Assembly (NCBI GenBank): GCA_024364735.1
Contig: JAGFNQ010008734.1
Location: 186,001 to 250,000 of the forward strand
Length of the DNA stretch: 64,000 bases
Direction: 5' to 3'
DNA from: Boesenbergia rotunda
Taxonomy: Eukaryota > Streptophyta > Magnoliopsida > Zingiberales > Zingiberaceae
A program made the position numbers and the translations under genes. This document shows, piece by piece, positions 54,449-64,000 of this stretch (position 1 is the first letter of the stretch; each line of letters starts with the position of its first letter). Below the pieces are notes generated by a model that saw only the letters and a program-made list of their open reading frames with translations, was not told the DNA's origin and searched no databases.

Positions 54449-55385
54449 TACATGTCATAATGGGTTGTGTGACCCGCGAGCAGTTGGCTCCCCCTTATTG
54501 GCGTAGGGGTACCTGTCATGATGGGTTGTGTGACTCACGAGCAATTGGCTCCCCTCGTGCCTGACTTTGGGTTTATGGTTGTTGGAGCAGTTGGCTCTCT
54601 GGTATCCTATTCACTTGGTCACCCAGTGTAGGGGTAGTTGGAGTGCGTACAGATATCATTTGCACATGATGAATTATTGCATGGTTGTTATTGTTTGCAT
54701 TATTGCATTTGCCTGTACATGCTGTATTTGATTATAGTATATATGTTTGACCTACACCTTCAGGAGATTTGTTTACATAGAGTTTGGTGACCCTATATTA
54801 CTGGTATGATACTTGGGCCTTTATATCTTCAGGTTTGTCTGACTCTGGTATGTATCATTTATTCGATATTCTAGTTTTAACATTTCCTACTTTTACTCCT
54901 GATACTGTTGTCAATTTGACTCTTACTGCTAGTATAGCTTACTATGTATATCAGATATGTGTATTCGTTGAATTCTTGGACTCACACCGTTAGCCTTATT
55001 TTTATTTTAGGATGATCATTTGGAGTGCCCGACAGTCTGTCTCAGTCCTCCTGCCTCGAGACGATTCGTGTTTGGGTTGTATTGTATTTGTTTTGATACT
55101 GTATTTTCATTTGTATATGTTTCGTTTCATTTTTCGTTGTGTCGTGGATTGTATCGTTGTGGGCTATGGAGACATAATTTGTTGTATGGTTGTCGTAAGT
55201 CGTACCGGTACGCGACTTTGGTGTGTAGGATGTCATGTCTTTTCTTTTATATTTACATTTTCAGTCGCGTTGGCTGATGGGTTGTGGCGGCCGTGTAGGC
55301 CTTGTACTCATGCCTCAAGTGTCCACCGTATAGAGAAGGTGATGCCCAATTTTATATTGGGTCAGCGGCTCCTCTCGGAAACGTA
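54449..55385. other. Target-site DNA with about 61-bp repeats, then unassigned sequence
   Basis: A roughly 61-bp unit with gagcagttggctcccc recurs at 54478 and 54539, and a first copy is split by the insertion (38946-38976 plus 54449-54477). After 54640 it is T-rich with open frames but no recognisable protein; possibly the end of an older retroelement. Confidence 0.5.
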
Positions 55386-55650
55386 ACTATTAATCTCTTT
55401 ATACACAAAATCTCCTCTTATTATTTTCTGTATCAAATAATATTATGACAAAAAATCATAAATCGACGTTGGATATCTCAAATGGTTAATCTTACATTAT
55501 AGAGAGAGAATTCAATTTAAAAAATAGAGGACATCATCAGCTCATTCACTTGACTTTCCTGCTCATTGACTTAAAGACTTTCCTACCTATCTTTCAAATG
55601 AGAAGTAAATTTTAAAATATTAATTTTTAAATTATACGTCGTAATATTTT
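55386..55650 (+). repeat. Diverged direct repeat, right copy
   Basis: Partner of 38594-38860; both contain aaaaaatcata followed by ggatatctcaaa and the phrase catcagctcatt. Confidence 0.85.
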
Positions 55651-56247
55651 TTTTATTTATTTTAATGGTAAGTAAAATTTTTTTCCGAGGATCAATCTCA
55701 TCGTCTCATGTTGTCTATTAGCTGATTCAGGTCCGGTTAGTTATTCGTGCTGCATGACAGTGACGTTCGCCTCTCAAGGAACAGAATTGTAAATGTGGAA
55801 TTTAATGCTGCAATTTATTAATTCAACATCGTTGGTTGCTTGCCTACCCAACAGGCTATGGTTGCCTGCCGATCAGTCCATACAATTTTAATTTTGCCTT
55901 TTATCATATTTATTAATGTTTAAAAGTCATGAAAAATAAAATAAAATAAAATTTAATTCGTTATATTCTTCTTTTCTACTTTTTCAGCTTTAGTTAAATT
56001 GTTCTATATAGATGTAAATTTTATGCTTTAACACCGATTGTGGAGCCAATGATTTAAACTTGATTAACTCTTAAAAAAATATATTATATAACTCCCAAAA
56101 ACAATTTATAAATCTTTTACAGATAATTTCCCTCGTTTAAAACTATTAAAATTTATTATCATACATTTTTAACCTTTTTTTTTGTCTCCATGAAACGTCA
56201 TTTTCTTATTATTTCCATTTCATTTATTAGTGAAATTGCGAATTTTC
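55651..56247 (+). other. Upstream region of the TRM-like gene
   Basis: AT-rich, no ORF, no transposon signature recognised. Likely contains the promoter. Confidence 0.45.
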
Positions 56248-56254
56248 TATTTAA
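56248..56254 (+). promoter_or_regulatory. TATA-like box of the TRM-like gene
   Basis: TATTTAA, about 90 bases before the first upstream ATG and where the sequence changes from AT-rich to C/T-rich leader-like DNA. The true start site cannot be seen. Confidence 0.4.
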
Positions 56255-56337
56255 GCTCGTGAAGGATCCGTCTCCATCTCCGAATTAAATATTCCCACTC
56301 CTCTTGCTTCGACGTCGCTCCCTGTTCTCCTGCATTA

Positions 56338-56406
56338 ATGGCTTCCCACTCTCTGCTTCTACTCTTCTTGCCTCCTCTTCCTCCTACGCCCATCTCACGA
56401 CTCTAA
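56338..56406 (+). other. Upstream ORF 1 (22 codons)
   Basis: ATG at 56338, TAA at 56404-56406, in the C/T-rich leader ahead of the main ATG at 56772. It encodes a Leu/Pro-rich peptide. Could lower translation of the main frame if it lies in the mRNA. Confidence 0.4.
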
Positions 56407-56411
56407 TCTCG

Positions 56412-56558
56412 ATGCCTGCCCTTGCCTTCTACCCCTCCAGCCCCTTCTTCTCCCGTCCTCGTCTTAGAACCCTAATCCCGGCTCCAACTCGAACAAACTC
56501 GCTCGGGGATGCCGTGCCTCGCTCGCTTTCCTGGTTTGTTCTCTCTCCGAATGATTGA
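56412..56558 (+). other. Upstream ORF 2 (48 codons)
   Basis: ATG five bases after the stop of upstream ORF 1, ending TGA at 56556-56558. The peptide has a Phe/Ser/Pro/Arg-rich start (MPALAFYPSSPFFSRPR). Alternatively, an intron in the leader could remove it. Confidence 0.4.
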
Positions 56559-56771
56559 GGTCTGGTAGCGTAGTGCAAAGTTGATTTCTTTACTGTTTTA
56601 AGATCTGATTCGGTTCCTCCGCTGCTGTGCGTTTTGTCAAGCATTCTTCTTTTTTTTCCCCCTTGATTAATGTAGCTGATGTTAAAAGTTGTAAACTTGT
56701 TTTTTTTAAGTTTACGAGGTTGTAGTTTAGTTATCGAGCTTTAGAAGCATTTGACGCTGGGGTTACTCGAG

Positions 56772-59700
56772 ATGGGCTCGGAGGGTGGAGGTTTCTTTCA
56801 TTTGTTTGATTGGAACAGGAAATCACGCAAGAAATTGTTCTACAACGGAGTCGCTTGTTCTGGTATGTTGTTTTTTTTCCTCATTGGTATTTGCCCGCTT
56901 GTTTATTCGGACGTTGAAGTCAAGGCTGTTGCAACTTACAATGTCTTCTTCTTACAGAAAAAACAATCAAGGGCAATAAGTGTGATGATAATAAGTCAGA
57001 GCCACAACTCAACCAGGTGCCTTTAAACCTCTTTTGCTCTGTCCTTTTTTCAAGTTGGTACAAATCTACTTTTTAATGCGCTTTCTTTTTTGCAGGTTGA
57101 TCAAAATCAGTTGGATGGGCAAGCAAGCACCGAGGTTGGCAGTAATTATTATGTTAATTTGTTAACTGATCAAGAGGAAGGTGGATTTAAAGCTCCAGGG
57201 GTAGTAGCCAAGCTTATGGGTTTGGACTCTATGCCAACCTCTAGCAATTCTAAGCCTGATTTTCCACTCTTAGATGATTCAAGTTCTTTTTGGGGTAACA
57301 ATAGTCAGAAGAGAGATGCTGAATATTACTCCAATGATAATGTATATCATGTGATTACAAGAAATAATATCTATTCTGGAAAAACAGAAACAAAGTTACA
57401 GAGGATGCCGAGCAGCCCAATTGAGAAATTTCAAATGGAAATGCTGCCTCCTAGAGGAGCTAAAACTATCTCGATTACCCACCACAAATTACTTTCTCCT
57501 GTTAGAAATCCTGGTTTCATCACTCCTAGAAATGCATCTTATATAATTGAAGCCGCAGCAAAGATTCTTGAACCAGAATTTCACAGCACTACCATGGGTG
57601 AAATTCATTCTCTCAGGTTGCCTCTGAAATCACTAAAGGATAGGGAATCCAATGGGATCATAGAAACACGTAGGAATATATCAAAACAGATAGAATCATC
57701 TGCTGGAATTACAAAGACTGGTGATCCTGCATCTCTCAAAGGACGGGCCTTAAAAAGTTCAAAGAGCCTCAAAGATGATACAGGTGCTCAATTGAATGGA
57801 AGTTTGAATGAGTCCCAGTCTTCAGGTGCTAAAGTAAATCAGAATTCAGGCTCTCTTCCAGTTAAAGCAAAGGTAAACTCACAGAGGAAGGAGGGAATAA
57901 GCTTGAAGAGCAGTGCAACATTAGGCAAAGATAACGAGGGATGCAGCTCAAACAAGCCAGCTAATAGTTTGTTGGATGACCAAAACAGCAACCAGGATAG
58001 GAGACCTCCTTCTGTTAATGGTTTCAGTGTGATGAAGAGAAGTAATCAGAAGGACAAGTATCTGTCTGGTAAAGGCAAGTTAACTTTGCAGCCATCAGTT
58101 ACAGAGCAGCAAGGGACCAAAAACGTTAGTGGACATGCGTCATCTGAGAAGAGAAAGATTGGAAATGAGTTTCCAGGGAATAATAAAATGGGTTACAAGA
58201 AAGGAATAGGGACTAATTACTATGAGAAAGAGGCAGTGCCATCAGGTTGCAAAAACTTCTCACAGCAGAGTAGTTTGGTAGAGACAAAGTCATCTTCCCA
58301 AACAAGATTTTCTAATGAGACCGCCCAGGTGCCCCCAGGTAAATCTTGGACCCTGGTGCAGCATAATTTTGTATTGGATGAACATTTGAAATGCAGGTAT
58401 GATAATGTGCAAAAGAGCACAGATGTTGTTTCATTTACATTCACCTCACAAATTAGAAAGCCAAAGGGCTCATCACTGTCCTTCAGCAGCAAGGTGGAAA
58501 ACCAGGTCAAAAAGAGTGAATATTCTGATAAGAAATGGCAAGATGTCGTATGTTCAGACAACCAAATCTTACCCCACTCAAAACAGAATGTTATAGAACA
58601 GGACTGTCTAGGCATTCTTTTAGAAAGAAAGTTGCAAGCTTTAACTATAGGGGCTCAATCACCTTATTTTAATTTACTTAAACGAGGTAGTGTTTCAGCA
58701 TGCATACCCATTGTGGATGATTCTGCTTCTGCTTTTAATGAATATAGTTCTGAGCGCAAAAAGAAAGCCTTATTTTCATCTGATAGCTTGAAATCAGTTT
58801 CATTAGCTAGCGATATGACAGAATGCAACATGAGCTTTAGGCTACAGGTATGCTGCTACTATTATTCTTTTGTCTGTGTTCTTCGCAAACATGTTAATTT
58901 ATGGCTTGTGAAAAATTAATCATTGGACACTACAGATGCTGTTAATTTGGCAAACCTGCTTGTACTTGTTCAAAGTAAGGATTTGACATGATCAAGTTTT
59001 GTCACTTAAGTCCTTTCATGGTCTCTTTCTTATGCAACAAAAGTAGTCTAGTTTTTGAAAATTTGAATGATGAATATTGTTGTCTAATTAACCAGTACCT
59101 GTAGTTTTTTGTTGATACATATTGGTAACAGTGAAATTCTCACAATGGACACTGTCTTTTCGTTGTTTATTTTATGATTGTTTTCCAAAGGGAAATTTGA
59201 GGCTTAAATTGGGTTTGAAAATTTTAAACATGTTGGTGTTTTTTTTTTCATCAGGAGGGTCAACTAGACAATTTTTTGCTAATACCTCAATGATTTATTT
59301 AACCATGTTCCTTTACCCATTCTCTTAAAGATGATTACCAGAAAGATTATCAAAAATTGCATGCTTGATTTCTACCAACAAAACTATCTACTGTATCCCT
59401 CAATCACATTAAATTCCCTCTAGTATCTGTATATTAGTGCCCATGTTGCTGGGCATATGTGAACGTGCGCTTTTTTGTTTTGGTTGAGTTACTATATTAT
59501 CCCCATTCATCTTTTCTGAGTGTGGATAATCCATATATTAGGACTTTATTTATATATTTGCACACATTATGCAAGTTTAATTATTTTATTTCTTAATATC
59601 TTATGATGAAATTATAAATTTTGATAGCTGCCACAATATGGAATCTCATAATAATTAATATATTATGTTTATTTATTTATTGACAAATAAGAATGTTCTA

Positions 59701-62544
59701 GTTATGTAATTCTAAGTTTGATCAAAATAATGTTGGAGACCAAATCTTGTGGCTGGATCTTGAAATGAAGATATACGAACTTAGTATTAAGCAAACAATG
59801 ACCTGGATTGAGTTAGACCAACTGTCTGCTGTGTTTTTGTTCATAAAAAATTGTTCTTTGGGAGAAAAAACAGTTTGATTCACAAAAACAATGATTCTAG
59901 CGAGTATCAACATAATCGACAAGTTCAGTGGCATAAAGATTTATCTAGCCTGGAGTCCTGGTGGATTTTTTTTTTTCTTTGGATCTGGGACCTGAGCACA
60001 CCATCTTAATTTGGTCTCAGACTGTCCATGTTTTTTTCAATGGTTTTAGCTTATCTAAAAGGTGCCCTTTTGCCATAAGTAAAAGATCCTTTGACCAAGA
60101 GTTTTAAGAAACATAAGCAAGCAATACAGTATCTGATTACCCAATATATGATCTGGTTACCTGATGAAGTCTCTTCCTCGGAGATATGGGGCCTGTGCAC
60201 ACTAGTTAAATATAGTCTCAGACTATATTAAGATTTTTTAATGATTTTTTCTCGTATGCATTAGTATAAGCACTTCTTATTAAAATAATTATTTCTTCAA
60301 TTATTCATAAAATCTTGTTTAAGTAGTTGTAGAACTTAACAAAGTAATTCATAACATAAGGTTATCTTCGGACCAAAAAATAAGGTTATTAACACAAACC
60401 ATCTATTGAATAACAAAAATGCATAATAATGCCTAAATTTCAAATTTGTAGCCATAACCAAAACTTATAATATCTTTACAAAAGTCTTCAAAGCCAATGT
60501 GAAGTTATTATTTTTCAGAAAGGGATTTAGCTATATTTACAATCGCTATCATAGCCATCATTTGAGACCCTTATGGTTATCATATTCCACACATTCTCAA
60601 TATGAACCATTAAGTGGGTTTTTAGTTTATACTACCAGGGTACAAGTGAGTCTGCAGCTCCTCTGGTAACAGAGTCTATTAGCTTGCGAGGTTTCTGAAA
60701 TTAAATTCCTTGTCAAAGTCCAACCCAAGCTAATTTCTTTGTTAAATCATTTTATTAATTTGATTGCATTTGTCCATCTTTTGTGGCCAGGGATCTCATT
60801 TTTGCGATCAGCTTATTAATTGATCGCATTCCTTCTCACTTTGCTGTGTTTTAAAAAGATTTTATTGAATTTTAAATAGATTAGATTAGTATCTTTACCA
60901 TGTGTTGCCTAATCACAAATATTGAGTTCTCTTTAACCTAGTGCTTATCACAGTTTGGTGAACCATTTAAAGAATAAAGAATATGTGACAATATATGCAT
61001 TAAAGAGTGCACACTTATCACCTTCAGTTTGAATGTGTAATGGCAGCGTATATAACTTGTAAAACATGACTTGCATATGCTGAAGCAAGGACTGTTTTTA
61101 TGGAGGTTAAAGATAGCCAAATTCATATCATTTCCGGTGTGAGGCAGTAAGAGTCTTCATAGTGATGGTTTTGTTGACTAACCTTCAAAAAGTTCAAATC
61201 CAAAAGATACAAAGTCAACTTAAAAGCTGTTGATAGAAATCTGGAAATTTTGGTAACGTGAATAATTGGTGTCAATGTTCGAGTTAAATAAGTTTTTTGA
61301 ACAACAACTTTGCTGAAAAGGTCTGGATTGTAGTATTTGTTGGTAATGGCTTTATATTCTGATTTGCTGTTCATTATAGTTTGACTTGGAAGTTGGAATT
61401 GGGGAAAAGATAGTTTTTTTGATAAGTTATAAGAGATGAAATTTGAAGTGGTCTGTTTTTTTAGTTTTTTTTATGCCTTTCCATTTCTTCCTTTATCAAA
61501 ATTAGGGATTGGACCTGTGTTAACCAAGTATGGATGACACTCTAGACTACACACAAAGCCTTTTCAGTTACATTGCAAATTAAGTCAAGACTATATGTTA
61601 ACAAACAACATACTTAGCTTAGACTTGTTAGATTACGTCAAACTGTCGAATGCTATTTTTCTTATGTTTCAATACTTCCAAGTATTACTAGATAACTTTA
61701 TGTATGCATTTGTTTGTAAGCATTTTGTTTTTCCAATTGAACAGCTTTTGAGTCACTGCAGGAAATGAGTAGAGCAGGATCTCACAGCAAGGTGGATGAA
61801 AGTGGTCACCAAGATCTGAGCCCTTTATCGTGGCACTCAATGCCGAGCTGCAGCAGTGTTCATGGTACTATCAGATTGCTTACACTCAGATGCTTTCTTT
61901 GACAAGTAAACAATTTTATTTTTCTCTTTGCAGGAAACAAAATAAATTCCACTTTTTGTGCTGATTTATCTGATTCAGTTTCCCAATTTTCTGAAAATAG
62001 AAATGAAGAATTAGTATCTGAAATCCGCAACGGTGGTTATACTAATTCATCCACTCAGGAACTAGAATATGTGAAAGAGATAATTATTAACACCGGCTTT
62101 ACATTTGAGGATCTGATACCATGTCCACTTGACCATTCTTTCGAGATACTTGATCCAATTCTTTTTGACAAGTTGGAAGAGACTAGAACCTCAACACCAT
62201 ATGAAGCGGAGGAGAAAAGGTTGAGGATGAGGCGGAAGATATTATTTGACTCTGTGAATGAATGCTTGGACAGGAAATGTAGTCAGTATTTCCGGTCAGG
62301 ATTCCGATCATGGGTGAAAGGTGTAGCTGTTGCTGCAAAAAGTTTGGGAGATGAACTCTACAAGGAGATCTCAGGTTGGAGTAGCATTGGAGACTTGATG
62401 GTGGATGAACTTGTGAATCGAAACATGAGCACACATTTAGGTGGTTGGATTCACTATGAAATTGAAGCATTCGAAGCAGGAGTAGAGATTGAGTCAGAGC
62501 TCTTCAATTCCTTGGTCGATGATGTTGCTGCTGGATTGTTATGA
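56772..62544 (+). CDS. TRM/LONGIFOLIA-like protein with DUF4378 domain (871 aa, 5 exons)
   Basis: Coding exons are 56772-56862, 56958-57016, 57096-58847, 61762-61864 and 61934-62544 (2616 nt, in frame throughout, all GT-AG). The N-terminus has FHLFDWNRKSRKKLF, typical of the family. Residues 83-97 hold the LMGLDS motif (DUF3741 type). A long Ser/Lys/Asn-rich, probably disordered middle runs to about residue 630. Residues about 712-868 form DUF4378, ending HLGGWIHYEIEAFEAG and FNSLVDDVAAGLL. In Arabidopsis such proteins (TON1 recruiting motif family) associate with microtubules and help set division planes or cell elongation; this role is by homology. The ATG was chosen because exon 1 carries the conserved N-terminal motif. 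Intron 3 is 2.9 kb. The gene appears intact. The subgroup was not resolved. Confidence 0.88.
58848..61761 (+). other. Large intron 3 of the TRM-like gene
   Basis: 2914 bp, GTATGC..CTGCAG, AT-rich. No transposon or ORF recognised. An alternative acceptor-like acag at 61741-61744 would put a stop in frame, so 61761 is preferred. Confidence 0.7.
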
Positions 62545-62585
62545 ACAAGTACACAAACTTGAGGGATTCACTTGCAAACCGCTTG

Positions 62586-62645
62586 AAGCCCCCTATACAG
62601 TCGATCGTTTCAGGTATTTTAATCCTGAGGCTGTATAGGGGGTTT
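62586..62645 (+). other. Hairpin just downstream of the TRM-like stop codon
   Basis: ccccctatacag (62589-62600) pairs perfectly with ctgtataggggg (62631-62642). The stem extends three more pairs outwards with one G-U, and an inner tcagg/cctga pair lies in the loop. It sits about 40 bases after the stop, presumably in the 3' UTR. No T-run follows. Confidence 0.7.
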
Positions 62646-64000
62646 CACGGTAAGGTCCCTTCATGATTTATTGGTCTGTCTAGAAGAAGTGAGGAAACAT
62701 GCTTGCCTTTTTGTTCCTACATTTGAAGTGCAATCTGCACAGGTTTTTCTCCAGGATTCTCTCTTTTCCTTGTAACCATGTAAATACAATTCCAGGATTT
62801 GAAGAGAATCACTGTGGCTTTGGCGATGCACTGCTGGGACTCAAGTTAGCCATCATTTTGCTCCAACAAGAACTCCTAAAAAGGCAAGATTTTTTAAGTA
62901 GTGCATTGAACTTGTTGCTAAATGGTACTTTGGCTCTACATACTCTCGCACTCATAGACATTGAACTTAATCATCATGCTTCAACAGTGTAGACTTTAGT
63001 TGCTCGGGACAATAGTACAGCTGCATCCAATCTCAATTTCAATTTCGATGAATTAATGAATAATTTTTTTAATTAGCAGTTGATCCAAAAACGATGAGTT
63101 AATGAGCCGTCCAAGGTAAGTGTTTTTTGATTTATCTCTTAATAACTGATGAAAAAATTTTATGGGACTAGATCAATCACTCTCTTGGTTTTAATTGGTT
63201 AAGTTGGACAATCAAGTTGCATGGGCCTCGTTGCGGCGTGAGTTGGGCTAGTTGGGTTGCATGGTCTAAGTAGGTTTTAAGCTTGCCTGTCTTGGAGGCT
63301 AGCCAAGAAGCCACACAGGGTATGTAGGTTGAACTGCATTGTGCTAGCATGCCTGCCAAATGGGTTGATCAAGTTGGATTGGATGAATTTTAAGGTTGGA
63401 CAAGTTGGTTAGGTTGATTGAGCCAAAAGGATCGATTTACTAGTCAGTTTGGTTGAGCTACATGATCGTGTGGTGTGGTCTGGCCGAGTGAGTCAATCCA
63501 AATGAATTTGTCAAATTGATTGGGTCAAATAGGGCAAACAAACTATATGAATTGCTCGAGTTCTATGATTAACAAAACTCATGAACAATTTATTAACAAA
63601 TTTATTTATTAAGTTATTTAAATATTACAAATTTATTTATTTATATTTTGTTCAAATGTATTAAAGAAATATATCATAATAATTTTAAGTTATTTGTAAT
63701 ACCTTATGTTCCGGAACGGAACAATGCCGATCACGAGTCATCGAAGTGCAGTCCACGAGGACGGTGACGGGGAGAAGATGCTCACGTCCTGCGAGATTAA
63801 CATGAGCATTAAAGGGAATACACCGGAAGGTTTTCCAACGGAGCCTACTCCGACGCTCAAGTCAGAAGTTTTATCTCTCGGATTGCCCTTTTGCTCAGCA
63901 TAAGGGGCATTGACTGCTTTGGGAGGGCTCACTCGGGGCAGCCGATCGACGACCCAGCTCAGGAATTATCGTTTTCCTAGAGAACACTCACTCCCTGACA
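62646..64000. other. Downstream flank, unassigned
   Basis: 62646-63060 is probably 3' UTR and flank. 63180-63560 is a degenerate G/T-rich tract with many gttgg/aagttgg words and no gene. 63561-63700 is AT-rich. 63701-64000 becomes GC-rich and may be the edge of a further element running out of the window, but nothing identifies it. Confidence 0.4.

Noticed and set aside
54784..55386. Open frames rich in Tyr, Cys and Phe
   Set aside because: T-rich composition explains them; no domain recognised, and the frames overlap one another.
63177..63932. Small open frames near the right edge
   Set aside because: Short, overlapping on both strands, in a degenerate G/T-rich tract or an unidentified GC-rich edge; no supporting evidence.

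Overview
The window is nuclear DNA of a flowering plant. The evidence is one host gene with canonical GT-AG introns near the right end, plus LTR retrotransposons of plant type (Ty1/copia, Tat-type Ty3/gypsy and gag-only elements), a CACTA remnant, and a large foldback element with the 9-bp target duplication typical of Mutator-like elements. The species cannot be read from the sequence.

Left part (1-14.7 kb) is a nest. The 3' half of a Tat-type gypsy element (4731 to about 14591) holds a decayed RNase H/second RNase H/integrase region, an exact 110-bp tandem array, an antisense spliced ORF with its own TATA box, and a probable 3' LTR. Into its pol went a gag-only LTR element (minus strand, 3025-4730 visible). 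Into that element's gag went a second gag-only element of the same family (plus strand, 1-3024 visible). A 2290-bp copia solo LTR with a perfect 5-bp TSD (8645-10934) split the last exon of the antisense ORF.

Centre. 14716-19596 is a 4.9-kb palindromic foldback element with a perfect 9-bp TSD. It is built from palindromes inside palindromes and from an exact 158-bp satellite, with 11 units in one arm and 5 inverted units in the other. 19.6-27.7 kb is AT-rich DNA followed by a degraded CACTA element (TNP2-like and Ptta/En/Spm-like pseudogenes, 3' end at 27737). Inside it is a small internally deleted copia element (25188-27606, TSD ggtag, LTR ends TA..CA). 27.7-30.4 kb holds only microsatellites and a GC-rich islet.

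30414-37916 is a copia element on the minus strand (302-bp LTRs with TG..GA ends, TSD ctaag). Its polyprotein is broken by stops and a frameshift, and its leader carries an extra unassigned ORF made largely of acidic 8-residue repeats with a hydrophobic C-terminus. 38977-54443 is a third gag-only element (TSD ttggg) carrying a full-length 10.7-kb copia insertion (41993-52708, 2.46-kb LTRs, TSD acctc). That copia has one long gag-pol frame with a single frameshift in RNase H and what appears to be an in-frame deletion in gag. A single N lies between two copies of a 0.52-kb duplication in its leader.

Right end. 56.2-62.6 kb is the only apparently intact host gene: five coding exons encoding an 871-residue protein with an LMGLDS motif and a C-terminal DUF4378 domain (TRM/LONGIFOLIA-like, microtubule-associated family). 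Two upstream ORFs precede it. The remainder to 64 kb is unassigned.
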